Positions 35,520 through 45,855 of a DNA stretch of 64,000 bases are shown here, piece after piece; position 1 is the stretch's first letter, and the number at the start of each line of letters is the position of its first letter. The stretch is from contig NZ_RXZI01000001.1 of the NCBI RefSeq assembly GCF_021991925.1, forward strand, positions 496,001-560,000, written 5' to 3'. This stretch comes from Sutcliffiella horikoshii (GTDB lineage Bacteria > Bacillota > Bacilli > Bacillales > Bacillaceae_I). The notes below the pieces were generated by a model. The model saw only the letters and a list, made by a program, of their open reading frames with translations. It did not search any database and was not told the origin of the DNA. The position numbers and the translations under genes are program-made.

Positions 35520-37148
35520 ATGAATGTAGTAGAATTTATGCTCCCTACTATCAATGAATTTTCATCCGCTTATATACACCAAAAGGAGAGTATCCTCCCC
35601 TTTTTTACATATAATCCTTTTTCCCAGTCTTCATTCACCGAAAGAAAGAAGAGATTGGAAGTCAGGAACTTCAGAAGAAAAGAGCTTGCGGATCATCTGT
35701 TGGAATTTAATAAAAAGTTTGATGCGGACAGCCATACTCTACATAATATTGAAAAATTGAAAGAGAAAGAATCCCTCGTCGTAATTGGTGGACAACAGGC
35801 TGGTTTGTTGACCGGACCAGTCTACACTATTTCTAAAATAGTAAGTATTATTAGGCTTGCGCAAGAACAGGAATCTATCATGGGTGTTCCGGTTATACCA
35901 GTATTCTGGATTGCCGGAGAAGATCATGACTTCCAAGAAATAAACCATGTACATTTTCCAAAAGGGAGTGACATTGAAAAGCATGTGTTCCGTTTAAAGG
36001 AAGCTGGTAAAAAAATGGTGTCTGACCTAGAGTATGACAAAGAAAACTTGAAGTCCTGGATGCTTGATGTGATCAACTCATTTGGCGAGACGTCCTTTAC
36101 AACAGACCTCAAGGATGTGTTGATGCGGGATATCGATTCATCTACCACCTTTGTGGATGTGTTTGCAAGCATGATTACACATCTCTTCCAGGGAACTGGG
36201 CTCGTACTGGTAAATGCCTCCGATCCTTCCCTCAGAAAATTGGAGACACCCTATATGCAGAAGGTATTGATCCACCATGAAGAGATCAGTGAAGGAATCC
36301 TCCAAACCCAAAAAGAATTGAAAGAGAAGGGATTTTCCCCGATGTTGGAAGTGGATGATGAATCCATGAACCTATTTACTCACCATCATGGGGATCGCGA
36401 ACTCCTTTACTGGAATGAAGAGAAGCAGTTGGCTTATGCAAAGGATTCTAAGCGGGAGTTTACGATGGAACAATTAGAAAAACAGGTGGAAGAAGAGCCT
36501 TGGAATTTCTCCAATAATGTGGTGACTAGACCGCTAATGCAAGAGTTCCTTTTCCCGTCCCTTGCCTTTATTGGCGGACCGGGAGAAATCAGTTATTGGG
36601 CTGAGTTGGGGCGATGTTTCCATTCTGTGGAATTAGAAATGCCCCCTGTCATTCCGAGGATTTCCCTGACTTTGTTGGAGCGGCATATTGAAAGTACAAT
36701 GGAAGAGCTTGGGGAACCAGTTCAGGATGTGTTGCAAGATGGGCTGGAAGAAAAGCGTAAAGCGTGGCTATATAAGCAGGAACTACAATCAATTGAGGAG
36801 ACCTTGTCATCATTTAAGGAGCAGTACAAAGATGTACACGGGAAGTTCCGGGAAGTAGGAAACGAGACTTTGCCACATATGAAACCGGCATTTGAAAAGA
36901 ATTGGAACCTGATTGATAAACAATTCTCCTATATCCATCGATTGATAGAAAGATCTGCATATGAAAAGCATGAGACAGTAATGAAGAAATATGAACGTGT
37001 CGAGCTTGCTTTGCTGCCTAAGGGCATGCCACAGGAAAGGGTATGGAATATTTGCTACTTCCTGAACAGATACGGCCTGGATTTTGTACAACGCCTATGT
37101 GAGCTCCCATTAAAGCACAACGGAAAACATAAAATAATAAAACTTTAA
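35520..37148 (+). CDS. bshC: Bacillithiol biosynthesis cysteine-adding enzyme BshC
   Basis: Putative ligase that attaches cysteine to GlcN-malate in the last step of bacillithiol synthesis. 542 aa, the family length. Conserved segments: GGQQAGLLTGPVYTISKI (about 89), PVFWIAGEDHDFQEINH (about 124), GGPGEISYWAELG and a coiled-coil stretch (about 400-480) that mediates dimerisation. GGAAGTAC is a weak binding site before ATG 35520. It sits directly before mraZ in the B. subtilis order. Confidence 0.94.
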   Translation: MNVVEFMLPTINEFSSAYIHQKESILPFFTYNPFSQSSFTERKKRLEVRNFRRKELADHLLEFNKKFDADSHTLHNIEKLKEKESLVVIGGQQAGLLTGPVYTISKIVSIIRLAQEQESIMGVPVIPVFWIAGEDHDFQEINHVHFPKGSDIEKHVFRLKEAGKKMVSDLEYDKENLKSWMLDVINSFGETSFTTDLKDVLMRDIDSSTTFVDVFASMITHLFQGTGLVLVNASDPSLRKLETPYMQKVLIHHEEISEGILQTQKELKEKGFSPMLEVDDESMNLFTHHHGDRELLYWNEEKQLAYAKDSKREFTMEQLEKQVEEEPWNFSNNVVTRPLMQEFLFPSLAFIGGPGEISYWAELGRCFHSVELEMPPVIPRISLTLLERHIESTMEELGEPVQDVLQDGLEEKRKAWLYKQELQSIEETLSSFKEQYKDVHGKFREVGNETLPHMKPAFEKNWNLIDKQFSYIHRLIERSAYEKHETVMKKYERVELALLPKGMPQERVWNICYFLNRYGLDFVQRLCELPLKHNGKHKIIKL

Positions 37149-37177
37149 GAACAGCGGCAATTTTTCCTCTGACAGTG

Positions 37178-37612
37178 TGTAGACAAATTCTAACCATGAT
37201 AAAAGTATCTACTTGATCGCAGTGGAAGGAGCGAAGACTCCCCGAAAATGCTAACGCATTTTCTTCGTGCGATGAATCACTGTCGAAGTATTCCTTGTCC
37301 TGCGGGAGGAAAGGACATGGAAGACCCCGCAGGGCGGAGCCGAAGCCACTGAAAAACTGGAATCTCATGTACTTAAATGATTTCTAGCTGGTGATTGGAG
37401 AAAAAGGCTGAGGCTTCAGCAGCGCCCCTAGGAAAGCGAAGTCTTTTTCGGAAATCAACAGCGGTGTCTAAGCTACATTTAAATTTATAGACTTTTTCAG
37501 TAGCGTATTCGTAGCCCGAGGAGACTTCCGGACCGCCCACAGGAAAGCGAAGCGCCTGGAACGAAAATCAACAGTTAAATACAAATCTAAAGATTATTAG
37601 GGTTTGTCAACA
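37178..37612 (+). repeat. Composite GC-rich dyad repeat, copy A3 (nested)
   Basis: It starts with a left half-module (about 37205-37357: CAGTGGAAGGAGCGAAGACTCC, GAAGACCCCGC, AGCCACTGAAAAAC). A complete inner module follows (about 37385-37476, AGCTGGTGATTGGAG to AATCAACAGCGGTG), then a right half-module (37491-37575, CTTTTTCAGTAGC, GGCTTCC-like GACTTCCGGACCG, AATCAACAG). A 9-bp direct repeat ACAGCGGCA lies at 37151-37159 and 37618-37626. Same architecture as 49775-50176. It contains no gene. Confidence 0.75.
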
Positions 37613-37616
37613 GTCA

Positions 37617-37646
37617 GACAGCGGCATCTTTGCCGCTGTTTTTTTG
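37617..37646 (+). terminator. Terminator downstream of bshC and the composite repeat
   Basis: ACAGCGGCA (37618-37626) / TGCCGCTGT (37631-37639), followed by seven T. It was probably the original bshC terminator, now 470 bases away. Confidence 0.9.
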
Positions 37647-37859
37647 TTTTCTTTTTATGACACGGAAATAAATATAGTTAGTCGTATTGGAACAAACGAT
37701 GAAGAATGGTAGGTAAATATGTTTAATTGAAGTCAAAAAAAGCCATGTATGAACGAAATTCGTCCTTTTGTCAAAAAATGTTGTAAAAAGATGAAAAACG
37801 AAAAAAAAGTAGGCTTAAAGGATTTTCTTTTAGGGAAGAGAATAGTACAATAAAGTAAG

Positions 37860-37905
37860 TGGAGAGAAGTGGGGGATTGTGGGGGAAAGTAGAAGAAAGG
37901 TGGGA
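37860..37905 (+). promoter_or_regulatory. MraZ operator boxes
   Basis: Direct repeats of TGGRG begin at 37860, 37870 and 37880, an exact 10-bp period with 5-bp spacers. A degenerate TAGAA follows at 37890 and TGGGA at 37901 over the ribosome-binding site. MraZ of E. coli and Mycoplasma binds such TGGGN boxes and controls its own operon. The region 37647-37912 otherwise has no gene; TACAAT at 37846-37851 may be the -10 element. Confidence 0.75.
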
Positions 37906-37912
37906 GAGCCAA

Positions 37913-38344
37913 ATGTTCATGGGGGAATATAATCATACAATCGATACAAAAGGGCGTATGATTGTGCCTGCGAAATTCCGTGATCATTTAGGTGAAACCT
38001 TTGTTCTTACCAGAGGCCTCGATAAATGCCTATTTGGCTATCCTCTCACTGAATGGAAAACAGTTGAAGACAAACTGAAACAACTACCACTTACTAAAAA
38101 GGATGCCCGTGCATTTACACGTTTTTTCTTTTCTGGGGCTTCAGAGTGTGAGTTGGATAAACAGGGGCGTGTGAATATCGCCACTCCGCTTGTCCAATAT
38201 GCACAGCTTGAAAAAGAATGTGTCGTGATCGGAGTATCTAATAGAATTGAAATCTGGAGCAAGGAAAACTGGAATATGTTTGTGGAGGATTCAGAAGACT
38301 CCTTCGCAGAGATTGCAGAAAACCTCGTGGATTTTGACTTATAA
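37913..38344 (+). CDS. mraZ: Transcriptional regulator MraZ
   Basis: 143 aa, identical in length to B. subtilis MraZ (YllB). Two SpoVT/AbrB-like domains with duplicated DxxGR motifs: [13 protein letters not shown] (about 12-24) and [12 protein letters not shown] (about 85-96). It is an autoregulator of the dcw cluster and binds the boxes just upstream. The frame runs back to 37859, but [11 protein letters not shown] at 37913 is the family start, behind GGTGGGAG. First gene of the cluster. Confidence 0.96.
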   Translation: MFMGEYNHTIDTKGRMIVPAKFRDHLGETFVLTRGLDKCLFGYPLTEWKTVEDKLKQLPLTKKDARAFTRFFFSGASECELDKQGRVNIATPLVQYAQLEKECVVIGVSNRIEIWSKENWNMFVEDSEDSFAEIAENLVDFDL

Positions 38345-38471
38345 AAGGGATTACATTACAACGAATACTAGGACAGCTTGGATAAAACAAAATGGTCGGT
38401 GGGAAAATACCGATAGAAAAGAATTTGCAGCACCTAAGAAAAACAGCTAAGAGCTAGAAAGGCGGTGGAAT

Positions 38472-39410
38472 ATGTTTCACCACGTTACCGTTTTATTAAA
38501 CGAAGCAGTTGATGGCCTTCAAATCAAGGAAGATGGGACGTATGTGGATTGTACCCTAGGGGGAGCAGGACATAGTTCCGAAATTGTGAAACAGCTATCC
38601 GACAAAGGGAGATTAATTGCTTTTGACCAGGATGACCATGCCTTAGAACATGCAAAGAGTGTGTTACATAACTATCTGGACCGGGTCATTTTCATTAAGA
38701 GCAACTTCAAGCACTTGAAAGAGAAATTGTACGAGCAGGGAATTACAAAGGTCGATGGTGTGTTGTTCGACCTTGGGGTATCCTCTCCACAACTGGATAC
38801 TCCAGAAAGAGGGTTCAGTTATCACCACGAAGCACCACTTGATATGAGAATGGATACCGACAGTCCGCTTAGTGCCTATGATGTTGTCAATGAGTGGCCA
38901 TACGAAAAATTAGTTCGCATTTTCTTTCAATATGGGGAAGAGAAGTTTTCTAAGCAAATTGCGAGAAAAATTGAAGAATATCGAAAAGCAAAACCTATTG
39001 AGACAACACTGGAATTAGTGGAAATCATCAAGGATGGGATACCCGCCCCCGCAAGAAGAACAGGCGGACACCCTGCGAAAAGGGTATTTCAAGCAATTCG
39101 TATCGCGGTCAATGATGAACTGGGAGTTTTTGAAGATGCCATCCATCAGGCCATTGAAGTTCTTAGACCGGGCGGAAGGGTTTGTGTCATCACTTTCCAT
39201 TCACTTGAAGACAGAATGTGTAAAGTAGCCTTTAAGGAAAAAAGTCAATTGCCCGAACTTCCACCTGGGCTCCCAATCATACCAAAGGAATATGAACCGA
39301 CACTAAAACTTATCACACGGAAACCGATATTACCTAGTGAGGATGAACTAGAAGCCAACAATCGTGCAAGGTCGGCAAAGCTTAGAATCGCGGAAAAAGC
39401 GAAAGACTAA
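38472..39410 (+). CDS. rsmH: 16S rRNA (cytosine(1402)-N4)-methyltransferase RsmH
   Basis: 312 aa. Opens [19 protein letters not shown]-binding motif [13 protein letters not shown] (about 25), [12 protein letters not shown] (about 99), DMRMD and a C-terminal [10 protein letters not shown] are all conserved. Methylates C1402 of 16S rRNA. AAAGGCGGTGG precedes ATG 38472. Second dcw gene, between mraZ and ftsL. Confidence 0.97.
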   Translation: MFHHVTVLLNEAVDGLQIKEDGTYVDCTLGGAGHSSEIVKQLSDKGRLIAFDQDDHALEHAKSVLHNYLDRVIFIKSNFKHLKEKLYEQGITKVDGVLFDLGVSSPQLDTPERGFSYHHEAPLDMRMDTDSPLSAYDVVNEWPYEKLVRIFFQYGEEKFSKQIARKIEEYRKAKPIETTLELVEIIKDGIPAPARRTGGHPAKRVFQAIRIAVNDELGVFEDAIHQAIEVLRPGGRVCVITFHSLEDRMCKVAFKEKSQLPELPPGLPIIPKEYEPTLKLITRKPILPSEDELEANNRARSAKLRIAEKAKD

Positions 39411-39443
39411 ATAAAATAAAAATGTAGACTAGGGGGAAAGGGA

Positions 39444-39803
39444 ATGAGTAATTTAGCTCATAAAATTCAGAGGCAACATGAAGAGCGTAAACAGCAGTCA
39501 CCTAAAAGGCAATTAGTTGTTAAGAAGCGGGCTAAAATAACACTTGGGGAAAAAGTGCTTGGCTGCATGTTTATCGGGATGCTCGCTTTCGGTTCCATCC
39601 ATGTTGTATCAAATCATGTGGGTATTTACCATGTCAACAGTGAAATTCAAACGCTTGAAGGATCAGTAGAATCTCAATTAAAGAAAAACCGTGAATTGGA
39701 ACTTCGGGTTGCAGAAGAAAGCAGCTATGAAGTCATCCTGGAAAAAGCAAAAAACCTAGGCCTTACATTAAATGAAAATAATGTGAAGAACATAGGGAAC
39801 TAA
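39444..39803 (+). CDS. ftsL: Cell division protein FtsL
   Basis: 119 aa bitopic membrane protein. A basic cytosolic N terminus (about 1-38) is followed by one transmembrane helix (about 39-58) and an extracellular leucine-zipper-like coiled coil (about 65-115). It forms a divisome subcomplex with DivIC and DivIB. AGGGGGAAAGGG precedes ATG 39444. Its stop overlaps the pbpB start (TAATG). Confidence 0.93.
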   Translation: MSNLAHKIQRQHEERKQQSPKRQLVVKKRAKITLGEKVLGCMFIGMLAFGSIHVVSNHVGIYHVNSEIQTLEGSVESQLKKNRELELRVAEESSYEVILEKAKNLGLTLNENNVKNIGN

Positions 39804-42043
39804 TGAGTACACATAATATCGTTCAAAAAAAGAGAATTCACTTGGGAGCAGCAATCTTACTCGGATTTTTTGCGTTGCTCTTTTTTCTATTGATTGGGCG
39901 TTTTTTCTACCTTCAAGCGACAGGAGAGGCACACGGACATAACCTTTCTGATGAAGCAAGCGAGAGATATAATGTTAATAAGACAATCAGCGCAACACGA
40001 GGAGCTATCTACGACAGAAGTGGTGATCCAATTGCAGAGGATACTCCTTCTTTCAATTTAGTTGCTGTGTTGGACGAATCGTTGACAACGAATGAAGAGA
40101 AACCACGTCATGTGGTAAATCCAGAAGAAACCGCTACAAAACTTGCGGATGTCTTGGAAGCAGACCGAAGCGAGATTCTCGAAAGATTGATGCGAGACAG
40201 TAAACAGGTAGAATTCGGGGCGATAGGGAGAGATCTACCTTTATCTGTCAAACAGGAAATCGAAGACATGAAGTTACCTGGAATCGGCTTCATCGAGGGA
40301 TCTAAACGATTTTATTTCAATGGAAAATTCTCTAGTCATGTTGTCGGTTTTGCAAGGGCCAATGACAATGGCGAAGTAAGCGGCGTTACAGGACTTGAGA
40401 AAATGCTTGAGGAAGAATTGAAGGAGCAGGACGGTTCCTTGGCTGTAAAAACAGACAACAAAGGAATCAAGCTATCCATGAATTCGGACGTATCCTATGT
40501 CCCAGCGATGAACGGGAATAATGTTCATCTGACATTGGATAAAACCATCCAAACTTTTCTGGAAGAAGCGATGAACACTGTAGCAAAGGAATATAAACCG
40601 GAAAGGATCATTGCAATTGTCGCAGACCCCAAAACGGGTCAAATCCTCGCCATGGGATCAAGGCCTACTTTTGATTTGAATACAAGAGAAGGGCTGACAG
40701 ACAACTGGAACAATGACGCGATATCCTATAGATATGAACCTGGATCCACCATGAAAATCTTCTCCTTGGCTGCTGCCATTGAAGAAGGAGTTTACAATGG
40801 ATCTGAAATGTATCAATCTGGCTCCTATTCATTACCGAACGACCCTGTTCCGGTTTATGACCATAACAGGTCTGGATGGGGCATGATAAGCTTTGATGAA
40901 GGGGTTCAACGATCCTCTAACGTGGCATTTGCCCTGCTCGCGGATAGAATGGGAACGGATACGTTACTGGAGTATATCCAGGCATTTGGAATGGATAAAC
41001 CTACGGGGATTGACCTGCCAGATGAGACGACTAGTAATATTAACTACAATTACTATCGTGACAGGATTTCCACCGCATTCGGTCAAGGATCAGCATTTAC
41101 ACCCATTCAACAGATTCAAGCAGCAACTGCGATTGCAAACGACGGCAAGATGATGCAACCATATGTGATTGATAAGATAGTGGATCCAAACACGAATGAA
41201 GTGATTCTTGAGAACAAACCAAAGCAAAAAGGCAAGCCTATTTCCGAGGGTACGGCACATAAAGTCCTGGACATCATGGAGTCAGTGGTAAGCTCGGAAA
41301 ATGGTACAGGTCGCCCTTATAGCATTGAGGGCTACAGTGTGGCAGCCAAGACGGGGACGGCACAGATACCTGGTCCTGGTGGATATTTGTCCGGACATGG
41401 AGAGTACATCTACTCCATCACTGGGATGGCACCTGCTGATGATCCGGAACTTTTGATGTATGTTGCGGTGGAAAAACCGAAAATTGCTCAGCATGAAAAT
41501 GGTGCGGGGCCGGTTTCCGGGGTATTCAATTCGGTCATGAGAAGGAGTTTACAATATTTGAGCATCCAACCTGATGAAACACAAGAATCTGCACCGAAGA
41601 AGAAAAAAGTCGGCGTGAAGGTTCCTAACCTAGTAGGGAAAACAGTTCAAGAAATCTCTTCTGGGACACAGGCTCCGGATTATGTGGTGGTTGGAGAGGG
41701 AACTAGAATATTGAAGCAGACCCCAAAAGCTGGCAGGGAAGTCATAAAAGGGGAAAAGATTATGTTACTAACGGAAGAATCACCTCCGATACCTGACATG
41801 ACAGGATGGAGCTTGAGGGATGTCCGGAAAATTGCCAACCTTCTCGGACTTCAAACAGACATAACGGGCAATGGTTATGTGCAAAAACAGAACATCATGC
41901 CAGGGACACCTGTCGAAGATGGAAACAGTCTTGTCGTCGAGTTAGGATCCAACCGACCTTTACCACAGACAGAAGAGACTGAACCTGAAGGGGAAACAGA
42001 GGGAGAGCAAGAAGAGGAAACGACAGAAGAAGACGATAGTTAA
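39803..42043 (+). CDS. pbpB: Penicillin-binding protein 2B (septal transpeptidase)
   Basis: Class B PBP for septal peptidoglycan cross-linking. 746 aa: N-terminal anchor (about 15-37), dimerisation domain, transpeptidase domain with STMK (about 315), SSN (about 371) and KTG (about 515), then two PASTA domains (about 610-660 and 662-720). A very acidic tail (TEPEGETEGEQEEETTEED) ends the protein. That tail makes it longer than B. subtilis PBP2B and is the only odd feature. It overlaps ftsL by one base. Confidence 0.96.
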   Translation: MSTHNIVQKKRIHLGAAILLGFFALLFFLLIGRFFYLQATGEAHGHNLSDEASERYNVNKTISATRGAIYDRSGDPIAEDTPSFNLVAVLDESLTTNEEKPRHVVNPEETATKLADVLEADRSEILERLMRDSKQVEFGAIGRDLPLSVKQEIEDMKLPGIGFIEGSKRFYFNGKFSSHVVGFARANDNGEVSGVTGLEKMLEEELKEQDGSLAVKTDNKGIKLSMNSDVSYVPAMNGNNVHLTLDKTIQTFLEEAMNTVAKEYKPERIIAIVADPKTGQILAMGSRPTFDLNTREGLTDNWNNDAISYRYEPGSTMKIFSLAAAIEEGVYNGSEMYQSGSYSLPNDPVPVYDHNRSGWGMISFDEGVQRSSNVAFALLADRMGTDTLLEYIQAFGMDKPTGIDLPDETTSNINYNYYRDRISTAFGQGSAFTPIQQIQAATAIANDGKMMQPYVIDKIVDPNTNEVILENKPKQKGKPISEGTAHKVLDIMESVVSSENGTGRPYSIEGYSVAAKTGTAQIPGPGGYLSGHGEYIYSITGMAPADDPELLMYVAVEKPKIAQHENGAGPVSGVFNSVMRRSLQYLSIQPDETQESAPKKKKVGVKVPNLVGKTVQEISSGTQAPDYVVVGEGTRILKQTPKAGREVIKGEKIMLLTEESPPIPDMTGWSLRDVRKIANLLGLQTDITGNGYVQKQNIMPGTPVEDGNSLVVELGSNRPLPQTEETEPEGETEGEQEEETTEEDDS

Positions 42044-42053
42044 TGATCATGGA

Positions 42054-42102
42054 GTTGCATTGTGAAAGGGGCTTTTCCCTTTTTACATTGCAACTTTTTT
42101 AT
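42054..42102 (+). terminator. Terminator of the mraZ-pbpB segment
   Basis: A long stem GTTGCATTGTGAAAGGG (42054-42070) pairs with CCCTTTTTACATTGCAAC (42077-42094) with minor bulges, followed by TTTTTTATTT. It separates pbpB from spoVD. Confidence 0.85.
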
Positions 42103-42205
42103 TTACTTGGTAACGATACAGGAATGATTAAAGGGTCTTGTACAAGTTCTAACCCCCATCGTACAAGCATATATTACTACGAATATTAAAGGGGGTTCAT
42201 ATGAC

Positions 42206-44143
42206 ATGCGTGTTTCTCATGTGACGGTTCGGAGAAGGTTGACCATTGTACTTCTTGTAGGAATACTACTTTTTAGCATCATAGATCTGCGTCTTGGCTA
42301 TGTCCAATTTGCACTGGGGAATATGTTGACAGATCGTGCGAAGGATTCCTGGAGCAGGAACATACCGTTTGAGCCAGAGCGCGGTGAAATTCTTGATCGA
42401 AACGGAGTTCCTCTTGCAACGAACATGAGTGCTCCAACTGTCCTAGTTGTACCAAGACAAATTAAAGATCCCAATGAAACGTCTGAAAAATTAGCAGCAG
42501 TCCTGAATATGTCCAAGGAGAAGGTGTACAAGCTTGTTACCAAGAGCTCTTCAATGGAAAGAATCAATCCGGAAGGAAGGAAGATTTCTCACGAAAAAGC
42601 AAAGGAAATCAGAGCACTAGGATTAAAGGGCGTCTATATTGCCGAGGATTCCAAGCGTCACTATCCATTCGGAAGCTATCTTTCCCATGTACTAGGATTT
42701 GCCGGTATTGATAATCAAGGTTTGATGGGACTCGAACTTTATTATGATGAACAATTAAAAGGGGAAAAAGGTTATGTGCAATTTTATTCTGATGCTAAGG
42801 GAAGAAGAATGCCTGATATTCCAGATGATTATGAAGCTCCACAAGATGGCTTGGACCTAAAGCTGACCATTGATTCAAAAGTACAGACGATCATAGAGAG
42901 GGAGTTAGATCTGGCACAGGAATTGTACAATCCAGATGGTATCATTGCCATCGCAATGGATCCAAAAACAGGTGAAATCTTGGCAATGTCGAGCAGACCT
43001 GATTTTGATCCGGCACAATTCCAAGATGTAGCGCCTGAAATTTATAATAGGAACCTGCCTGTATGGAGTACATATGAGCCTGGTTCCACATTTAAAATCA
43101 TAACCCTTGCAGCGGCCTTGGAGGAAAACAAGGTCAACTTACAGAATGACACGTTCAATGATAGCGGTGCCGCTATGGTTGATGGAGCAAGGCTGCGCTG
43201 TTGGAAAAAAGGAGGGCATGGACATCAGACGTTCCTAGAAGTTGTCCAGAATTCTTGTAACCCTGGGTTTGTCGAGCTCGGTCAACGTCTAGGAACAGAT
43301 ACACTTTTTGACTATATTAAGTCTTTCGGTTTTGGAGAGAAAACTGGGATTGACTTGGCTGGTGAAGGGAAAGGAATTCTATTCAAACCAGAGCGTGTGG
43401 GACCAGTGGAATTGGCTACGACAGCATTCGGTCAAGGGGTATCTGTCACCCCGATCCAACAGGTGGCAGCTGTCGCGGCAGCGGTGAATGGCGGCATCCT
43501 CTACACACCTTATATCGCTAAAGAATTTGTGGACCCGGTAACGGGAGAGGTGGTGTCGAGAAAGACTCCTGTAGAAAAGAGAAGAGTTATATCGGAAGAT
43601 ACATCTGCCCAGGTTCGGTATGCATTGGAGAGTGTCGTCGCTAAAGGGTCAGGTAGACACGCCTTTGTGGAGGGCTACAGAGTTGGAGGTAAAACTGGAA
43701 CTGCACAAAAGGTTAAGGACGGAAGATATATGGAAAACAATCATATCGTTTCCTTCATAGGTGTCGCTCCGGCGGACGACCCTCAGCTTGTGGTGTACTT
43801 AGCTGTAGATAACCCCAAGGGGACCATCCAATTCGGTGGGGTTGTAGCAGCGCCGATTGTCGGGAATATAATGGAAGATAGCCTAAATGCATTAGGGATA
43901 GAAAAGAGAAAAGGTCAAATTGAAAAAGAATTGAAATGGCCGGATGTCCCGCTTGTGGAAGTTCCTGACCTTAAAGGGATGACAAGAAAAGAACTTCTTC
44001 AGCAGCTGGTTACTCTTAAGCTTGATATTAGTGGTGAGGGAGATACAGTTGTGCAACAGACGCCTGCACCTGGCACAAAAGTGGAGGAGGGGTCCACTGT
44101 CAGGGTATATATGGCTGGTAAAAGCGGTACGGATGAAGAGTGA
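42206..44143 (+). CDS. spoVD: Stage V sporulation protein D (SpoVD)
   Basis: Sporulation-specific class B PBP for spore cortex synthesis. 645 aa: N-terminal anchor (about 12-33), transpeptidase domain with STFK (about 293), SCN (about 349) and KTG (about 494). One PASTA domain (about 586-640) distinguishes it from the two-PASTA pbpB next door. GGGGGT precedes ATG 42206. It lies alone between a pbpB terminator and a long hairpin, fitting separate sporulation control. Confidence 0.95.
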   Translation: MRVSHVTVRRRLTIVLLVGILLFSIIDLRLGYVQFALGNMLTDRAKDSWSRNIPFEPERGEILDRNGVPLATNMSAPTVLVVPRQIKDPNETSEKLAAVLNMSKEKVYKLVTKSSSMERINPEGRKISHEKAKEIRALGLKGVYIAEDSKRHYPFGSYLSHVLGFAGIDNQGLMGLELYYDEQLKGEKGYVQFYSDAKGRRMPDIPDDYEAPQDGLDLKLTIDSKVQTIIERELDLAQELYNPDGIIAIAMDPKTGEILAMSSRPDFDPAQFQDVAPEIYNRNLPVWSTYEPGSTFKIITLAAALEENKVNLQNDTFNDSGAAMVDGARLRCWKKGGHGHQTFLEVVQNSCNPGFVELGQRLGTDTLFDYIKSFGFGEKTGIDLAGEGKGILFKPERVGPVELATTAFGQGVSVTPIQQVAAVAAAVNGGILYTPYIAKEFVDPVTGEVVSRKTPVEKRRVISEDTSAQVRYALESVVAKGSGRHAFVEGYRVGGKTGTAQKVKDGRYMENNHIVSFIGVAPADDPQLVVYLAVDNPKGTIQFGGVVAAPIVGNIMEDSLNALGIEKRKGQIEKELKWPDVPLVEVPDLKGMTRKELLQQLVTLKLDISGEGDTVVQQTPAPGTKVEEGSTVRVYMAGKSGTDEE

Positions 44144-44159
44144 TTCTGTTCTGATCACA

Positions 44160-44219
44160 ATTGGGTTTCCTGAAGAAGAAATGCTGTTTTTTCTTCTTCA
44201 GAAAATCTGTTGTGAGTAG
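44160..44219 (+). other. Long hairpin after spoVD without a T-run
   Basis: A perfect 12-bp stem CTGAAGAAGAAA (44171-44182) / TTTCTTCTTCAG (44191-44202) extends outward through partial CACAA...TTGTG pairing. No T-run follows, so it may be an mRNA 3'-end stabiliser rather than a simple terminator. Confidence 0.6.
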
Positions 44220-44385
44220 GTGAAGAGAGTTTATTCTTATGTCGGCTTGGTTTAATTTTCCTAAATAGGATAGAATGGTGATAAGGCATCTGTATGTCCT
44301 GTTTGCAACTTTATTAAGATAGAAGCCTTTTCTCTTAAGACATCAGGCATTTAGTCTCCAAGTATGCCAAAGGGGTTTGATTCGC

Positions 44386-45855
44386 ATGAAACTTCAGCAA
44401 CTTATTCACCATCTTCACCGATATGAAGTGTCCTCTGAGTATGATCTTGAAATATCTTCGATTGTTATGGATTCCCGTAAAGTCATCGAAGGGAGTTTAT
44501 TTTTTTGTATCAAAGGGTACACGGTAGATGGGCATCAATTTGCCAAAGATGCTGTGGCCAAAGGTGCCGTAGCCATCATTTCCGAAAAAAAGATGAACCT
44601 ACCTGTTCCAGTGATAGTGGTACCAGATACCATGAGGGCAATGGCAATTTTAGCAGATGTTTTTTTTGACCAGCCTACTCATAAGCTTCACTTGATCGGT
44701 GTCACTGGTACAAATGGAAAAACCACTACCACGCACATTATAGAGTCTATTTTTCAAAGTCATCAGCAGAAGACCGGCATGATCGGTACCATTAATATGA
44801 AAATAGGAAATAAAACGTACCCTGTGAAGAATACCACTCCTGATGCTTTGACCCTTCAGGAATCCTTTCACCAAATGGTGGAAAACAAGGTGGATACGGT
44901 GGTGATGGAGGTATCTTCCCATGCACTCCATATGGGAAGGGTGTTTGGATGTGACTTTGATGTCGCTGTATTCACCAATCTCTCACAGGATCATTTGGAT
45001 TATCATAAAACAATGGAAGAATATCAGTTTGCTAAGTCCCTGTTATTCTCTTCTTTAGGTAACACCTATAATCTTACTAAACCGAAATATGCTGTATTAA
45101 ATGCTGATGATGCTTCAAGTGATTTTTTTAGGCGTGCAACAGCAGCACAGGTTGTCACCTATGGCATACATGAAAAATGTGATATGATGGCCAAAAATGT
45201 GGTGACAACTGCAAAGGGAACTTCCTTTGATTTAATGTACGATGATAAATGTATTCCCATCCAATTGAAATTGGTGGGCCAATTCAGTGTGTATAATGTT
45301 CTTGCTGCCATTACTGCCAGTTATGTGTCCAATATTCCCATGGAGACCATCATTCCGGTGGTGGAACAGATGTCAGGTGTCCCGGGAAGGTTTGAAGCGA
45401 TCGAAGGGGGGCAGGACTTTACAGTCATAGTGGATTACGCCCATACACCGGATAGTTTGGAAAATGTATTGAAGACCACCAAGCAGCTTTCAAATAACGA
45501 TATTTATTGCATAGTCGGTTGCGGTGGGGATAGGGACCGGACAAAACGTCCATTAATGGCAGCTGTTGCGGTGAACTATGCAAACAAGGCAATCTTCACT
45601 TCGGATAACCCGCGTTCTGAAGACCCGATACAGATCTTTAATGACATGAAATCCGGAGTGCCTGATCTTGCTTATGAGATTGTGGAGGATCGTAAGAAGG
45701 CAATCTTCAAGGCAATTGGACTGGCAAAAACAGGGGATATCGTCCTTATTGCTGGAAAAGGACATGAAACATACCAAGTCATCGGTGACAAGGTGCTTGA
45801 ATTTGATGATAGAAAAATTGCTCTGGAAGCCATACAAGCAAAGAAAAGCTCATAG
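44386..45855 (+). CDS. murE: UDP-MurNAc-tripeptide synthetase MurE (meso-DAP adding)
   Basis: Adds meso-diaminopimelate to UDP-MurNAc-L-Ala-D-Glu. 489 aa. ATP-binding [12 protein letters not shown] (about 105), the EVSSHAL segment and the DNPRSEDP motif (about 407) specific for meso-DAP are present. The frame opens with TTG at 44377, which sits on top of AAAGGGG (44369-44375); ATG 44386 fits better and gives [11 protein letters not shown] 315-bp gap to mraY follows. Confidence 0.97.
   Translation: MKLQQLIHHLHRYEVSSEYDLEISSIVMDSRKVIEGSLFFCIKGYTVDGHQFAKDAVAKGAVAIISEKKMNLPVPVIVVPDTMRAMAILADVFFDQPTHKLHLIGVTGTNGKTTTTHIIESIFQSHQQKTGMIGTINMKIGNKTYPVKNTTPDALTLQESFHQMVENKVDTVVMEVSSHALHMGRVFGCDFDVAVFTNLSQDHLDYHKTMEEYQFAKSLLFSSLGNTYNLTKPKYAVLNADDASSDFFRRATAAQVVTYGIHEKCDMMAKNVVTTAKGTSFDLMYDDKCIPIQLKLVGQFSVYNVLAAITASYVSNIPMETIIPVVEQMSGVPGRFEAIEGGQDFTVIVDYAHTPDSLENVLKTTKQLSNNDIYCIVGCGGDRDRTKRPLMAAVAVNYANKAIFTSDNPRSEDPIQIFNDMKSGVPDLAYEIVEDRKKAIFKAIGLAKTGDIVLIAGKGHETYQVIGDKVLEFDDRKIALEAIQAKKSS

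Noticed and set aside
37018-37368. 116-codon minus-strand frame over the bshC end and composite repeat
   Set aside because: Antisense to bshC and repeat-derived; no start signals.
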